Of a stretch of DNA of 64,000 nt, positions 52,171 through 60,678 are shown one piece after another (the stretch's first letter is position 1; every line of letters begins with the position of its first letter). The translations under genes were made by a program, and so were the position numbers. Below the pieces are notes generated by a model. It saw only the letters and a list, made by a program, of their open reading frames with translations, was not told the DNA's origin and did no database searches. Source of the DNA: an uncultured Lysobacteraceae bacterium (lineage in GTDB: Bacteria; Pseudomonadota; Gammaproteobacteria; Xanthomonadales; Xanthomonadaceae); assembly GCA_902825775.1 (NCBI GenBank), contig CADECF010000001.1, positions 62,001 through 126,000 of the forward strand, written 5' to 3'.

Positions 52171-54507
52171 TTAGAAGGCGTAGCGCGCGATCAGCTGGTA
52201 CACCGGACCGGATTTCTCCCGCTCCAGTTCGTACTCGTCGAAGTCGCGCGCGAGCTGATCGGCGGCGTTGTCGAACTTGTTGAAGGCCTCGTCTTTGGCC
52301 AGGTCCAGCAGGTTCGAGCCGGTCAGCCGGATCGAGAAGCGGTCGCCGAAGCGTTTCTCGACGAACACTTCCAGGTCCGCGCCGTAGCGCGTCGTGACTT
52401 CTTCCGCCAGCAAGCGATCGAAAGCATCGCCCTGGCGGCGGTAGCTGGCACCGAAAGCCGCGCCCCACGCCGGCAGATCCTGGATGAAACCGACGTTGTA
52501 GACGTAGTTGGCCTGGCCGTTGAAGCGGCGCTCGCCGAAGGCGTCGTCCACTTTGCTGTCCAGCCACGAGTAGTTCACGAATACGCCGGTATTGGGCATG
52601 CCCAGCGCGGTCAACGGCGTGGAGAAGTCGAATTCGATGCCGTAGACATGGCCGTCGCCCACGTTCGCGGCGGTGTAGACGAAGCTGTCCGGGTCGAACT
52701 GCGGATAGCCTGGCGTGTCCGGCGTAGCGTCCGGATTCTCGTCGAGGAAATCCTCCACTTCGTCTTCGAAATCTCCGAGCGCCGTAGCGCTGGGCGCGCC
52801 GGTGTTGACGATTTCGATCAGGTCGCGCACGTCGCGGTAGAACACGTTGATGCCGACCACGCCCTGGCGCCCCAGCCGCCGCTCGAAGCCCAGGTCGATG
52901 CCCCAAGCGCTCTCCGGATCGAGCAGCGGATTGCCGACGAAATCGTTGTCGCCGTATTCCTCTTCCAGCGTCAGCGGCAGCACATAGTTGAAATTCGGGC
53001 GGCGCAAAGTGCGGCCGAGCGACAGATTGATCCGGTTGGCGTCGCTGATGTCCCAGCGCAAGTGCGCGGAGGGCAGCAGTTCGGAATACTCGTTCGAGCG
53101 CGGGACGCCGTCGGCATGGATGTCGGCATCCGTGGTCTCGTAGCGCAGGCCCGCTTCCCAGGCGAGGTTGCCGCCGCGGCCGGAGAACATCAGATAGGGG
53201 TCGACACGGCGCTCGTCGATGCCGCTGGACGCACGTTCGAACTCGGCGTAAGGCGGCAGCGGATCGCCCTCGTCCTCGGCTTCGACTTCGCTCACCTGCA
53301 GCACGGCGGTGCGCTTCTTGTCGTTGTAATCGATGCCGAACTCCATCTTCGCCGCGCCGATTTCGCGTTTGTGGGCCAACTTCAGGCTGAATTCCTTGTC
53401 GCGGACGTCGGTCAGCGTGCGGGTGCCTTCGAAACCGTCGAAGGAAGGCGGCGTGTCTTCGTCGTCGAAACCGGTCTCTTCCTCGGTGGTTACGGTGTCG
53501 TCGTCGAAACGGGCGTAGTCCAGGTCCAGTTCGGTGCGGCCGCCGGCCATGTCGAACTCGTAGCCCGCGCCGAAAGCCCAATTGTCCTGCTGGATGTCTT
53601 CGTGCTGGTCGTTGATCGACAGCAGATTGTCGCGGCTGGTGCTGGAGGGATCGTCGTATTCCAGCGAGTGTTCGGTCTCGGTGCGATCGGTGCGCACGAA
53701 GAAGCCGTCCAGGGTCATGCGGCCGCTGCCGATGTCGCGCGTGTAGGACAGGTTGGCGCTGGAGTCGGTGCCGTCGCGCGTGTCTGACTGGTCTTCGCGA
53801 TCGGTGAAATCGCCGCCGGGCGCTTCGAAACGGTCGCTGCGCTTTTGCTTGGGATTGTAGCGGCCTTGCACGTTGATGCCGCCGAGCAGGCGGCCGCCGC
53901 CGACCTCGCCGCCGGCCACCGCGCCGAACGTGCCCTTGGTTTCGCCGTCGTCGAAGCGCAGCCCGCCGGCGCGCAGGTATTTGCCGTCGAATTCGTAGGC
54001 GTCGCGCAGGACGATATTGAGCGCGCCGGCCACGGCATCGCCGGAGCGGTTGGCGCTGGGGCTGCGCACGATTTCGATGCGCTCGACCAGTTCGGCGGGG
54101 ATGCGGTCGACGAAGAAAGAACGGTCGTCGCCGGCGCCGGGCACTTTCTTGCCGTTGATCAGGATCTGGGTGTAGCCGGGATCCAGGCCGCGCAGACGCG
54201 CGCCGTCGTATTCCAGCACGTCGGATACGAATGCGACGCTGGGCACGCGCTTGAGCATGTCGCCCACGGTAAGCGGTTCGAAGCGCTGGAAATATTCGAG
54301 GTCGTACGACAGCGTCGGCGCGATCGCGTCGGTGCGGTCGCGATAGATGATCTGGCCGGGCACCACGATCTTGTCGAGATCCTTGGCCTGTGCCTCGCTC
54401 GGCCCGGACGCGGCCGCCGTCTGCGCCATGGCTTGGGCGCTGGCCGATGCCAGCAACGCGATCGCCAACGCCTGCGGCAACGCAGCCGCCTTGTTGCGCT
54501 TAATCAT
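52171..54507 (-). CDS. TonB-dependent outer-membrane receptor beside a phytase gene
   Basis: 778 residues from the ATG at 54507, with a signal peptide ending SAQAMAQ. The plug domain carries TVGDMLKRVPSVAFVSDV, ILINGKKVPGAGDDRSFFVDRIP and VERIEIVRSPSANRSGDAVAGALNIVL. A long barrel with acidic extracellular loops ends in YQLIARYAF. The plug is of the kind found in IroN/FepA-like and substrate-specific Xanthomonadaceae receptors. Divergence from a phytase gene suggests uptake of inositol phosphates or of metal complexes freed by phytase; that is inference. Confidence 0.88.
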   Translation of the reverse strand: MIKRNKAAALPQALAIALLASASAQAMAQTAAASGPSEAQAKDLDKIVVPGQIIYRDRTDAIAPTLSYDLEYFQRFEPLTVGDMLKRVPSVAFVSDVLEYDGARLRGLDPGYTQILINGKKVPGAGDDRSFFVDRIPAELVERIEIVRSPSANRSGDAVAGALNIVLRDAYEFDGKYLRAGGLRFDDGETKGTFGAVAGGEVGGGRLLGGINVQGRYNPKQKRSDRFEAPGGDFTDREDQSDTRDGTDSSANLSYTRDIGSGRMTLDGFFVRTDRTETEHSLEYDDPSSTSRDNLLSINDQHEDIQQDNWAFGAGYEFDMAGGRTELDLDYARFDDDTVTTEEETGFDDEDTPPSFDGFEGTRTLTDVRDKEFSLKLAHKREIGAAKMEFGIDYNDKKRTAVLQVSEVEAEDEGDPLPPYAEFERASSGIDERRVDPYLMFSGRGGNLAWEAGLRYETTDADIHADGVPRSNEYSELLPSAHLRWDISDANRINLSLGRTLRRPNFNYVLPLTLEEEYGDNDFVGNPLLDPESAWGIDLGFERRLGRQGVVGINVFYRDVRDLIEIVNTGAPSATALGDFEDEVEDFLDENPDATPDTPGYPQFDPDSFVYTAANVGDGHVYGIEFDFSTPLTALGMPNTGVFVNYSWLDSKVDDAFGERRFNGQANYVYNVGFIQDLPAWGAAFGASYRRQGDAFDRLLAEEVTTRYGADLEVFVEKRFGDRFSIRLTGSNLLDLAKDEAFNKFDNAADQLARDFDEYELEREKSGPVYQLIARYAF

Positions 54508-54561
54508 CTCGATGGATCCCCGGCTGGTGTCAGCCGGACTGTGTACGCGAGCGCTGTGGCG

Positions 54562-54572
54562 GAAATATGACA
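54562..54572 (-). promoter_or_regulatory. Pho-box-like half-site between receptor and phytase genes
   Basis: On the minus strand TGTCATATTTC resembles the PhoB unit TGTCATAAATC (9 of 11 bases). The adjacent unit GACACAAAATC matches only in its AT-rich part. A GACAC..GTGTC inverted repeat overlaps the site at 54569-54586. Support for PhoB control is weak but fits the gene content. Confidence 0.35.
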
Positions 54573-54704
54573 CTCGATTTTGTGTCTCGCCGCCGTAGCG
54601 CCGCGGTAGCGGAAGCGACATCGTCGACATCACAACTTCGCTTGCATCGTGTATAAGGCATGCCCACCGCGACCGAAGTCGCAGAAGCCACGAAGGGATC
54701 CGCC

Positions 54705-55853
54705 ATGTTGCATCGAGCCGTGCTGTTGGCCGTGTTGCTGTCGCTTTACGGTTGCGCGTCCGCGCCTGTCGCGCGCGAGCCCGACGAGACCGGTGCCGAC
54801 CCGATGCTCGCCGCGACCAACGTGCCGCACGAGGTGGTGCAGGAAGCTTTCCTCACCGCCGCCACGCCGGACGAGAACATCGATTCGCCGGCCGCATGGA
54901 CCGCGCCCGATGGCAGCACTTGGCTGCTGGCCACTTCCAAAGCCACCGATCGGCTGATGATCTACGACGGCGACACGGGCGCCGACATGAAGCGCTTCGG
55001 CGGCAAGGGCCGCGGCGATGGCCAGTTCGACCGGCCGAACGGCATTTTCGTGTTCGAGGACCTGGTGTTCGTGGTCGAACGCGACAACCATCGGGTGCAG
55101 GTGCTCAGCCTGCCGGGCCTGGAATCGGTGGGCGTATTCGGCGCGGAAGAACTCAAGCAGCCTTATGGTTTGTGGCTGCGCGAAACAGGTCAGGGCGAAG
55201 TCGAGGTGATGGTCAGCGATGCCTACATGGCTGGCAAGGACGGCAACGACGACGACATCGTGCCGCCGCTGTCCGATTTGAACGCGCGGATCAAGCGCTA
55301 TGCGGTGAAGCGCGTGGGCAAGTCGGTCGAAACGCGGTATCTCGGCGCGTTCGGCGACATCACGGATGCCGGCGCGATCCGCATTCCCGAATCGCTTTGG
55401 GGCGATCCTGCGCAGGACCGGCTGCTGATCGCGGAAGAGGACACCGTCACCGGCACCGCCGTGCGCGAATACGACATGGCCGGCCAGTTCCGCGGCCGTA
55501 CGATCGGGCTGGGCTTGTTCAAGGCGCAGGCCGAAGGCATCGCGCTATGGGCGTGTCCCGACGGCAGCGGTTACTGGCTGGCGACCGACCAGTTCAAGGA
55601 TCGCAGCATATTCCACGTCTACGACCGCAAGACGCTGCAGCATATCGGCGCTTTCTCCGGCAAGACGGTGGGCAACACCGACGGCGTCTGGCTGCACACC
55701 GGCGCGACCAAGCGCTTCCCGAACGGCGTTTTCTACGCCGTGCACGACGATATGGCGGTGGGCGCTTTCGACTGGCGCGATATCGCATCGGCGCTGTCGC
55801 TGCGGAAGAGCTGCGACGTGCCGGCGGGCGGCGATCAGACGGCGGAGCGCTGA
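54705..55853 (+). CDS. Beta-propeller phytase, lipoprotein
   Basis: 382 residues with lipobox SLYGC (Cys14). The protein follows the BPP phytase plan: [20 protein letters not shown] near the start, [30 protein letters not shown], and [21 protein letters not shown] with a closing TDGVWLHTG. Acidic calcium-binding positions are plentiful. It should release phosphate from phytate at the cell surface. The start at 54705 follows AAGGGA. Its stop codon lies inside the end of arsH (19-bp convergent overlap). Confidence 0.85.
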   Translation: MLHRAVLLAVLLSLYGCASAPVAREPDETGADPMLAATNVPHEVVQEAFLTAATPDENIDSPAAWTAPDGSTWLLATSKATDRLMIYDGDTGADMKRFGGKGRGDGQFDRPNGIFVFEDLVFVVERDNHRVQVLSLPGLESVGVFGAEELKQPYGLWLRETGQGEVEVMVSDAYMAGKDGNDDDIVPPLSDLNARIKRYAVKRVGKSVETRYLGAFGDITDAGAIRIPESLWGDPAQDRLLIAEEDTVTGTAVREYDMAGQFRGRTIGLGLFKAQAEGIALWACPDGSGYWLATDQFKDRSIFHVYDRKTLQHIGAFSGKTVGNTDGVWLHTGATKRFPNGVFYAVHDDMAVGAFDWRDIASALSLRKSCDVPAGGDQTAER

Positions 55854-56551
55854 TTCACGCGCCGCGACAGGTCTGCGGCGCTTTCTTTACGTTCGCTGTA
55901 GCGGTCGACCAGGTAAGGGGCGATCTCGCGCGTCAGCAAGGTGAACTTCATCAGTTCTTCCGTCACGTCTACGACGCGGTCGTAGTAGGGCGAAGGTTTC
56001 ATGCGGCCGGGTTCGTCGAACTCAAGATAGGCCTTGGGTACCGACGACTGGTTCGGGATCGTCAGCATGCGCATCCAACGGCCGAGGATGCGCAATTGGT
56101 TAACCGCGTTGAACGACTGCGACCCGCCCGAGACCTGCATCACGGCCAGCGTCTTGCCTTGCGTGGGGCGCACTGCGCCCTGGCTGAGCGGAATCCAGTC
56201 TATCTGCGCCTTCATGATCCCGGTCATGGCGCCGTGGCGTTCGGGCGAGCACCACACCATGCCTTCGGCCCACCGCGCGAGTTCGCGCAGCTCTTGCACT
56301 TTTGGATGGGTATCGGGCGCGTCGTCGGGCAGCGGTAGGCCGGACGGATCGAACAGGCGCGTTTCCCCGCCCATCGCTTCGAGCAGCCGTGCGGCTTCCA
56401 TCGCCAACAATCTGCTGTAAGACCGCTTTCGCAACGAGCCGTACAGCAGCAGGAAGCGTGGTTTGTGTCCTGCGCCGCCGACCGCTTGCAAGCGGTCGAG
56501 CGACGGAGGTTCGAACGGCGTGCCATCGAGGTTGGGCAGGGGGTCGAACAT
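55835..56551 (-). CDS. arsH: Arsenical resistance flavoprotein ArsH
   Basis: 238 residues of the NADPH-dependent FMN reductase family in its ArsH form: [29 protein letters not shown] (flavin phosphate loop), [23 protein letters not shown] and [19 protein letters not shown]. ArsH oxidises trivalent methylarsenicals or organoarsenicals. The ATG at 56551 comes 1 nt after the arsC stop; an ATG at 56578 that overlaps arsC is the alternative. It is the last gene of the ars operon. Confidence 0.93.
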   Translation of the reverse strand: MFDPLPNLDGTPFEPPSLDRLQAVGGAGHKPRFLLLYGSLRKRSYSRLLAMEAARLLEAMGGETRLFDPSGLPLPDDAPDTHPKVQELRELARWAEGMVWCSPERHGAMTGIMKAQIDWIPLSQGAVRPTQGKTLAVMQVSGGSQSFNAVNQLRILGRWMRMLTIPNQSSVPKAYLEFDEPGRMKPSPYYDRVVDVTEELMKFTLLTREIAPYLVDRYSERKESAADLSRRVNQRSAV

Positions 56552-56552
56552 T

Positions 56553-56996
56553 TCAGACGACCCGGCGACCGGTTTCATCGATGACGACTTCGCCGTCTTC
56601 CTTGACGAAAGGTCCCAGCTGCGGCGACGGCAGCACGTCGAGCACGAGCTCGGATGGCCGGCACAGCTTCGTGCCGAGCGGAGTGGCGACGATCGGTCGG
56701 TTGATCAGGATCGGATGCGCGAGCATCGCGTCGATCAGCGCGTCGTCGGACAGCGCAGCGTCGCCCAGGCCGAGTTCCGCGTAGGGCGTACCCTTTTCGC
56801 GCAGCAATTCGCGCGCCGAGAGGCCCATAGCGGCGATCAGCGCGGTTACGGTCGCGCGGTCGGGCGGCGTCTTGAGGTATTCGATCACGGTCGGCTCCAC
56901 GCCGCTGTTGCGGATCAGCGCCAGCGTGTTGCGCGACGTGCCGCAGTCCGGGTTGTGGTAAATCGCGAATTTCGGATCCGGCGTCAAAGCGTTCAT
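56553..56996 (-). CDS. arsC: Arsenate reductase, glutaredoxin-dependent type
   Basis: A 147-residue thioredoxin-fold reductase. The catalytic Cys18 lies in [13 protein letters not shown], and the phosphate-like Arg site is in [21 protein letters not shown]. It reduces arsenate to arsenite with glutaredoxin and glutathione. It overlaps the aquaporin gene by ATGA. A second arsenate reductase of a different fold is encoded two genes upstream. Confidence 0.95.
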   Translation of the reverse strand: MNALTPDPKFAIYHNPDCGTSRNTLALIRNSGVEPTVIEYLKTPPDRATVTALIAAMGLSARELLREKGTPYAELGLGDAALSDDALIDAMLAHPILINRPIVATPLGTKLCRPSELVLDVLPSPQLGPFVKEDGEVVIDETGRRVV

Positions 56997-57664
56997 GGCA
57001 TCTCGGTCAAAGGTTTCGGTTCGGTACGTCCAAGCGATTTGTGCAACGCCAGGCCGATACCGGCGCCGGCGAATTGCGCGATCACGAAACCCGGCACGCT
57101 GGCCGGAGCGATCCCGGCGAAACTGTCGCTGAGCATGCGTCCGAAGGCCGCGGCGGGATTGGCGAACGAAGTCGAGGCGGTGAACCAGTAAGCCGCGCCG
57201 ATATAGGCGGCGACCATGGCCGACACGCGCGCCGGCGGCGCGCGCAGCACGACCAGCAACAGGCCCGCCGTGGCTACGGCTTCGGCGATCCACTGTCCTT
57301 GTCCGGTACGCACTTTCGCGGACAACTGCAGGATCGGCAGATCGAACATCGCATGCGTCAGCCAGGCGCCGCAGGCCGCGCCCAGCAGTTGCGCGGCGAT
57401 ATACGTCGGCAGCATCGACCAGGCCAGCTCACCGCGCAGCGACATCGCCGCGCTGACCGCGGGATTCATATGCGCGCCGCTGACCGGCCCGAACACTTCG
57501 ATGAGGATGTAAAGCGCGCCGACGGTAGCGAGCGTATTGGCGAGCAGGGCGATGCCTGCATTGCCGCCCGACAAACGCTCGGCCATGATTCCGGAACCGA
57601 TCACGGCCGCGAGCAGCAGCGCAGTGGAGAGGAACTCGCTCAGCATTCGATGCGGTACGGTCAC
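56993..57664 (-). CDS. aqpS: Aquaporin / aquaglyceroporin of the ars operon (AqpS-like)
   Basis: A 223-residue MIP-family channel with six hydrophobic segments. The NPA boxes are HMNPAVS (near residue 67) and FANPAAAFGR (near 168), with the pore Arg after the second. The first codon is a GTG that overlaps the preceding stop (GTGA); an ATG six codons later is possible. In Sinorhizobium meliloti an aquaporin in the ars operon carries arsenite out down its gradient; the same is inferred here because no ArsB or ACR3 pump is in the operon. Confidence 0.88.
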   Translation of the reverse strand: MTVPHRMLSEFLSTALLLAAVIGSGIMAERLSGGNAGIALLANTLATVGALYILIEVFGPVSGAHMNPAVSAAMSLRGELAWSMLPTYIAAQLLGAACGAWLTHAMFDLPILQLSAKVRTGQGQWIAEAVATAGLLLVVLRAPPARVSAMVAAYIGAAYWFTASTSFANPAAAFGRMLSDSFAGIAPASVPGFVIAQFAGAGIGLALHKSLGRTEPKPLTEMP

Positions 57665-58164
57665 TCTTTGCCGACCTGTCCGATGGCTTGCAGCTTGGCT
57701 TGCGCAGCCAAGCGGTCCAGCTTGTCCAGCGGCAATGCCAGCAGCAGTTCGATGCGCCGGCGCAGCGTCGCGAACGCGGACACGAAGGCGCGTTTGCGCG
57801 CATCTTCATCGCCGTTCTCAGCTACGGGATCGGGTACGCCCCAATGGGCCAGGGTCGGTTGCCCCAGCCATACCGGACAGGCTTCGCCGGCGGCGTTGTC
57901 GCAGACGGTGATCACCATGTCCATTTCCGGCGCGTCGGCGCCGGCGAATTCGTCCCAACTCTTGCTGCGCATGTTTTCGACGGGATAGCCCACTGCCTGC
58001 GCCAGTTCCGCCGCCATCGGCTGCACCTGCCCGCTCGGGTGGCTGCCTGCGCTGAACGCACGGAAGCGGCCGCCGCCCAGGGTGTTGAGTATGGCTTCGG
58101 CCATGATGCTGCGCGCCGAATTGCCTGTGCACAGGAACAATACGTTGTAGGTGCGGTCGTTCAT
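57661..58164 (-). CDS. arsC: Arsenate reductase, LMW-protein-tyrosine-phosphatase type
   Basis: A 167-residue enzyme of the phosphatase-like ArsC class. The P-loop is LCTGNSARS with Cys12. A second Cys pair in VITVCDNAAGEACPVW fits the relay cysteines of thioredoxin-coupled arsenate reductases. Near the C-terminus HWGVPDP supplies the general-acid Asp. It is the first enzyme gene after arsR (38-nt gap). Confidence 0.94.
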   Translation of the reverse strand: MNDRTYNVLFLCTGNSARSIMAEAILNTLGGGRFRAFSAGSHPSGQVQPMAAELAQAVGYPVENMRSKSWDEFAGADAPEMDMVITVCDNAAGEACPVWLGQPTLAHWGVPDPVAENGDEDARKRAFVSAFATLRRRIELLLALPLDKLDRLAAQAKLQAIGQVGKE

Positions 58165-58202
58165 TTCCCTAACTCCGACATCGGCTTGTGGAATGTCGAT
58201 GC

Positions 58203-58547
58203 TTATCGCGTGATTGTTGCAGAGGTATTGGCGCGTGCGGATTTCTTCTTCGGCGCGCATGATGCGCCGCCACAGCAGTTCTCGGTGAGGTACTCGAGCA
58301 GCGCGTTCATGCGCGCGTAGTCGGCGCGAACGCGGATCACGCGGCCTTCGCGGGTGTCGGCGACGAGATGCGCGCTGCGTAGCGTATTCAGATGGGCGGA
58401 TAAGGTGGCTGCGGGCACGTCGACCAGCTCGCGCAATTCGCCGACCGACAGGCCTTCGGGGCCGGCGGCGACCAGTGCGCGGTAGGCCGCCAGGCGATGT
58501 TCCTGGCCGAGGGCGCGCAGGGCAGAAAGAGCGGTTTCCGTATCCAT
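58203..58547 (-). CDS. arsR: ArsR/SmtB-family arsenic-responsive repressor
   Basis: A 114-residue winged-helix repressor: LRALGQEHRLAAYRALVAAGPEGLSVGEL, then the recognition helix PAATLSAHLNTLRSAHLV, and a wing TREGRVIRVRA. Cys91, Cys92 and Cys97 in ENCCGGASC near the C-terminus are candidates for As(III) binding, unlike the ELCVCDL site of E. coli ArsR. A 16-bp perfect palindrome begins 7 nt before its ATG, within the promoter. It controls arsR-arsC-aqpS-arsC-arsH. Confidence 0.92.
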   Translation of the reverse strand: MDTETALSALRALGQEHRLAAYRALVAAGPEGLSVGELRELVDVPAATLSAHLNTLRSAHLVADTREGRVIRVRADYARMNALLEYLTENCCGGASCAPKKKSARANTSATITR

Positions 58548-58553
58548 ATTTCT

Positions 58554-58569
58554 ATATTTCCGGAAATAT
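58554..58569. promoter_or_regulatory. ArsR operator, 16-bp perfect palindrome
   Basis: ATATTTCCGGAAATAT is fully self-complementary and overlaps the -10 region of the arsR promoter. Binding here would block transcription of the whole ars operon until arsenite releases ArsR. Confidence 0.75.
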
Positions 58570-58582
58570 GGAATCATGTCAA
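58554..58582 (-). promoter_or_regulatory. Promoter of the ars operon
   Basis: A consensus -35 TTGACA lies at 58582-58577; 17 nt further on is AAATAT (58559-58554) as the -10. Transcription would start at about 58547, the first base of the arsR ATG, so the mRNA may be leaderless. Confidence 0.55.
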
Positions 58583-58593
58583 TAACAGTTTTC

Positions 58594-58712
58594 TGTAGGA
58601 GCGGCTTTTGTGGGAGCGGCTTTAGCCGCGAGCTCTTCGGTTGAGAACAGGCGGCTTTGAAGAGCTCGCGGCTAAAGCCGCTCCCACAAAAGCCGCTCCT
58701 ATAAAAAGCGCA
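58594..58712. repeat. Inverted GTAGGAGCGGCTTTTGTGGGAGCGGCTTTAGCCGCGAGCTCTT repeat
   Basis: Each arm consists of a 16-nt extra half-unit plus a full arm, and the complement is arranged the same way. The duplication therefore happened in both arms, or before the inversion. Confidence 0.85.
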
Positions 58713-58741
58713 CTTACAGAAGAGGCGAGACCGGCAGCGGC

Positions 58742-59110
58742 TTAGCGCAGCGACAGCGGGATGATCTTGCTGTCGCCGTTGCGGTACTTCTCGCGTTCGT
58801 CGCGGCAGTACGCGCTGCCCATCGCGAATTTTCGGCAGATGCCGGGTCGCTGATCGTAGATCGTGCAACGCATGTGCAGCGGATCGACGGCCACGCACCA
58901 GCCGTCCTCGCCGCGCGCCATCACGCTCAAGCCTTGCGAACTGCGATCGATGAGATGTTCGGGAACATCGTCTTCGGGCATGACGACCACCGTCAGGCGG
59001 CAACATACCGCGTCGCAACGGCTGCACGAAACGGTCGGATCCACGCGCAAGTCGTCCGGCGACGACTCGATCGATGCGGGTGCTTTCGCGAAAGCGCGCG
59101 ATGCGCTCAT
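58742..59110 (-). CDS. YkgJ-family cysteine-cluster protein
   Basis: A 122-residue protein with the CxxCxxxCC-type cluster: CSRCDAVCCRL (residues 29-39), CVAVD, RCTIYDQRPGICRKF and YCRDER. Eight or so Cys probably bind zinc or an iron-sulfur centre. The function of YkgJ proteins is not established. It overlaps the methyltransferase gene by ATGA, so the two are translated together. Confidence 0.88.
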   Translation of the reverse strand: MSASRAFAKAPASIESSPDDLRVDPTVSCSRCDAVCCRLTVVVMPEDDVPEHLIDRSSQGLSVMARGEDGWCVAVDPLHMRCTIYDQRPGICRKFAMGSAYCRDEREKYRNGDSKIIPLSLR

Positions 59111-59757
59111 CGCCGGTAGCTCAGCAGGCGGCCACGGAACGGCGCAGTGTCGGTGTCTTCGAACCGGCAACGCCTCTCCCCGAGGCTGTAACCCTGCAAG
59201 ACCAATGCCTTCGACAGGGAATTCGCGTTGCCGCGCCCGATATCGGTGATCAGCACTTCGCATTCGCGCCGCGCGTGGCGCCGCATCATGCCTGCGAGCA
59301 ATTCGGCATGCCCGCGTTCGTAAAGCAGGTCGCTGCCGATGATCATGTCGAAATGGCCGAGCGCGCCGTCGGTTTCGGCCCAAGGCAGATGGCGGTAGGC
59401 GATCTGCGGCAAGCCGTTCAATGCGGCGTTGTAGGCTAGGAAGGATTCGGCCAGCGGGTGATGGTCGCTGGCGACGACGTCGGCGAGGCGCCGTTGCAGC
59501 ACCAGGCTGGAAAGGCCGAGCCCGCAACCGAGTTCGAGAATGCGTTTGCCTTCGACGTCGAATACGCACATTTCTTCGGCCAGCACGCGCCCGGAAGGCC
59601 AGATATGGCCGAACAGGCTCCACAGCGCCGACGAGATGCCGGCGCGTTCGGCGTCGCCGCGCGGGTCGGCGAATTGCTGCAGGTCGCGCAATGCGCGGAT
59701 GCGGTAATCGTGGCCGCCCAACTGCAGCGTGTGCTGTCGGGTGAGATAACCCGGCAT
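59107..59757 (-). CDS. Class I SAM-dependent methyltransferase
   Basis: A 216-residue Rossmann-type methyltransferase of the Methyltransf_16/protein-methyltransferase group: IWPSGRVLAEEM, motif I RILELGCGLGLSSLVL, acidic motif II VVASDHHPLAE and FDMIIGSDLLYERGHAELL. The IWPS and SDLLY elements are shared with protein lysine methyltransferases; a protein substrate is possible. The coupled YkgJ protein may be a partner. Confidence 0.85.
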   Translation of the reverse strand: MPGYLTRQHTLQLGGHDYRIRALRDLQQFADPRGDAERAGISSALWSLFGHIWPSGRVLAEEMCVFDVEGKRILELGCGLGLSSLVLQRRLADVVASDHHPLAESFLAYNAALNGLPQIAYRHLPWAETDGALGHFDMIIGSDLLYERGHAELLAGMMRRHARRECEVLITDIGRGNANSLSKALVLQGYSLGERRCRFEDTDTAPFRGRLLSYRR

Positions 59758-59919
59758 GGGCGCTCCGTGGGGACACCGTCGCGCGTGCGGGCGCGACGCG
59801 AAAAGGAGCGAAACGGCGACGGGAGACCGGCCGGGCGAGACGCGCTCTAAGAACGTAATACCGACCTCATCGTACGCCGATCGGCCCGTAAGTCGAGGAA
59901 TATCGCCGCATTTGGGCCG

Positions 59920-59931
59920 TTATCGCGATAA
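59920..59931. promoter_or_regulatory. Palindrome TTATCGCGATAA upstream of two unknown genes
   Basis: A perfect 12-bp palindrome set in a larger imperfect inverted repeat (ccgttat at 59917 and ataacgg at 59938), about 55-65 nt before the first small gene. The bound protein is unknown. The rest of 59758-59983 shows nothing else. Confidence 0.4.
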
Positions 59932-59983
59932 AACGCCATAACGGGCCGTTTAAGCCGCGAAATAAGCGCATACTCGGGGTTTG

Positions 59984-60268
59984 ATGCGGGGCCCGCACGT
60001 GCAAAATCATGTCGCGCTGTTCAAGTTCAATCTGGGCAGCGGTCAGAGCATCGGCCCGAATGCGTTGCGCACGCTGTGGTCGCGCGCTTGCGAATCGACC
60101 GATATCAGCGTGAGCCGGCAGACTTACCGCGCCGGTTCCGGCAGCAAGAACACCTACCTGCTGCATGCGTCGCCGCGGCTGAAAGATCTGCCGCTGGTCG
60201 AAGCCAGGCTGCGCATGCTGATGAACGAATCCAAGCTGCTGGGCACGCTGACGGCAGTCCACCATTGA
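59984..60268 (+). CDS. Small protein of unknown function (first of a pair)
   Basis: A 94-residue basic protein beginning MRGPHVQNHVALFKFNLGSG. Contents such as ALRTLWSRACESTDISVSRQTYRAGSGSKNTYLLHASPRL suggest an alpha/beta fold; no motif is recognised. A TTG at 59981 or GTG at 59999 could also start it. It ends 42 nt before a second unknown gene on the same strand and is probably co-transcribed with it. Confidence 0.55.
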   Translation: MRGPHVQNHVALFKFNLGSGQSIGPNALRTLWSRACESTDISVSRQTYRAGSGSKNTYLLHASPRLKDLPLVEARLRMLMNESKLLGTLTAVHH

Positions 60269-60310
60269 TGGCCGCAGGTTTGCGACCGCGAATCCGCAAC
60301 GAGGCTATCC

Positions 60311-60658
60311 ATGAGCTATGACATCGGCATCGGGCTGTGCGCCGGCATCGAAGGCGCCAATATCGTCGTGAAACTCGACAGCGCAGTGGTCAGCAAGCTG
60401 ATCCCCAAGCAGCCCTGGCGCAAATCGGGCACCAGCCTGCTGCAGTTCAAGAGCGATCTGTGCAGCCCGAGACGGCCGCCGGCGGTGGGCAGCGAGGTGT
60501 ATCTCGACAGCGCCGCGCTGTCGAAGAATGCGCCGGCATCGCTGGATCTGGCAGGCAACGGCGTGCTCACCCGCGTCGATCTGCGCGCGCTGATGAGCGA
60601 TCTCAATCCGATGCCCGCACCGAGCGCCGCAGCGAAGGGCCGATCAGCGCGCTGGTGA
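60311..60658 (+). CDS. Small protein of unknown function (second of a pair)
   Basis: A 115-residue protein beginning MSYDIGIGLCAGIEGANIVVKLDSAVV. The stretch IPKQPWRKSGTSLLQFKSDLCSP and a later LDLAGNGVLTRVDLRALMSDL look like strand-helix alternation; the latter could be mistaken for an EF-hand but lacks its ligands. The Ala/Ser tail is low-complexity. No family is recognised. Confidence 0.55.
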   Translation: MSYDIGIGLCAGIEGANIVVKLDSAVVSKLIPKQPWRKSGTSLLQFKSDLCSPRRPPAVGSEVYLDSAALSKNAPASLDLAGNGVLTRVDLRALMSDLNPMPAPSAAAKGRSARW

Positions 60659-60678
60659 TCGCCGCGTGCGGCCGGCGA

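Noticed and set aside
60541-60610. EF-hand in the second small unknown protein (LDLAGNGVLTRVDL)
   Set aside because: The loop lacks the acidic ligands at the required positions, and no exiting helix pattern fits.
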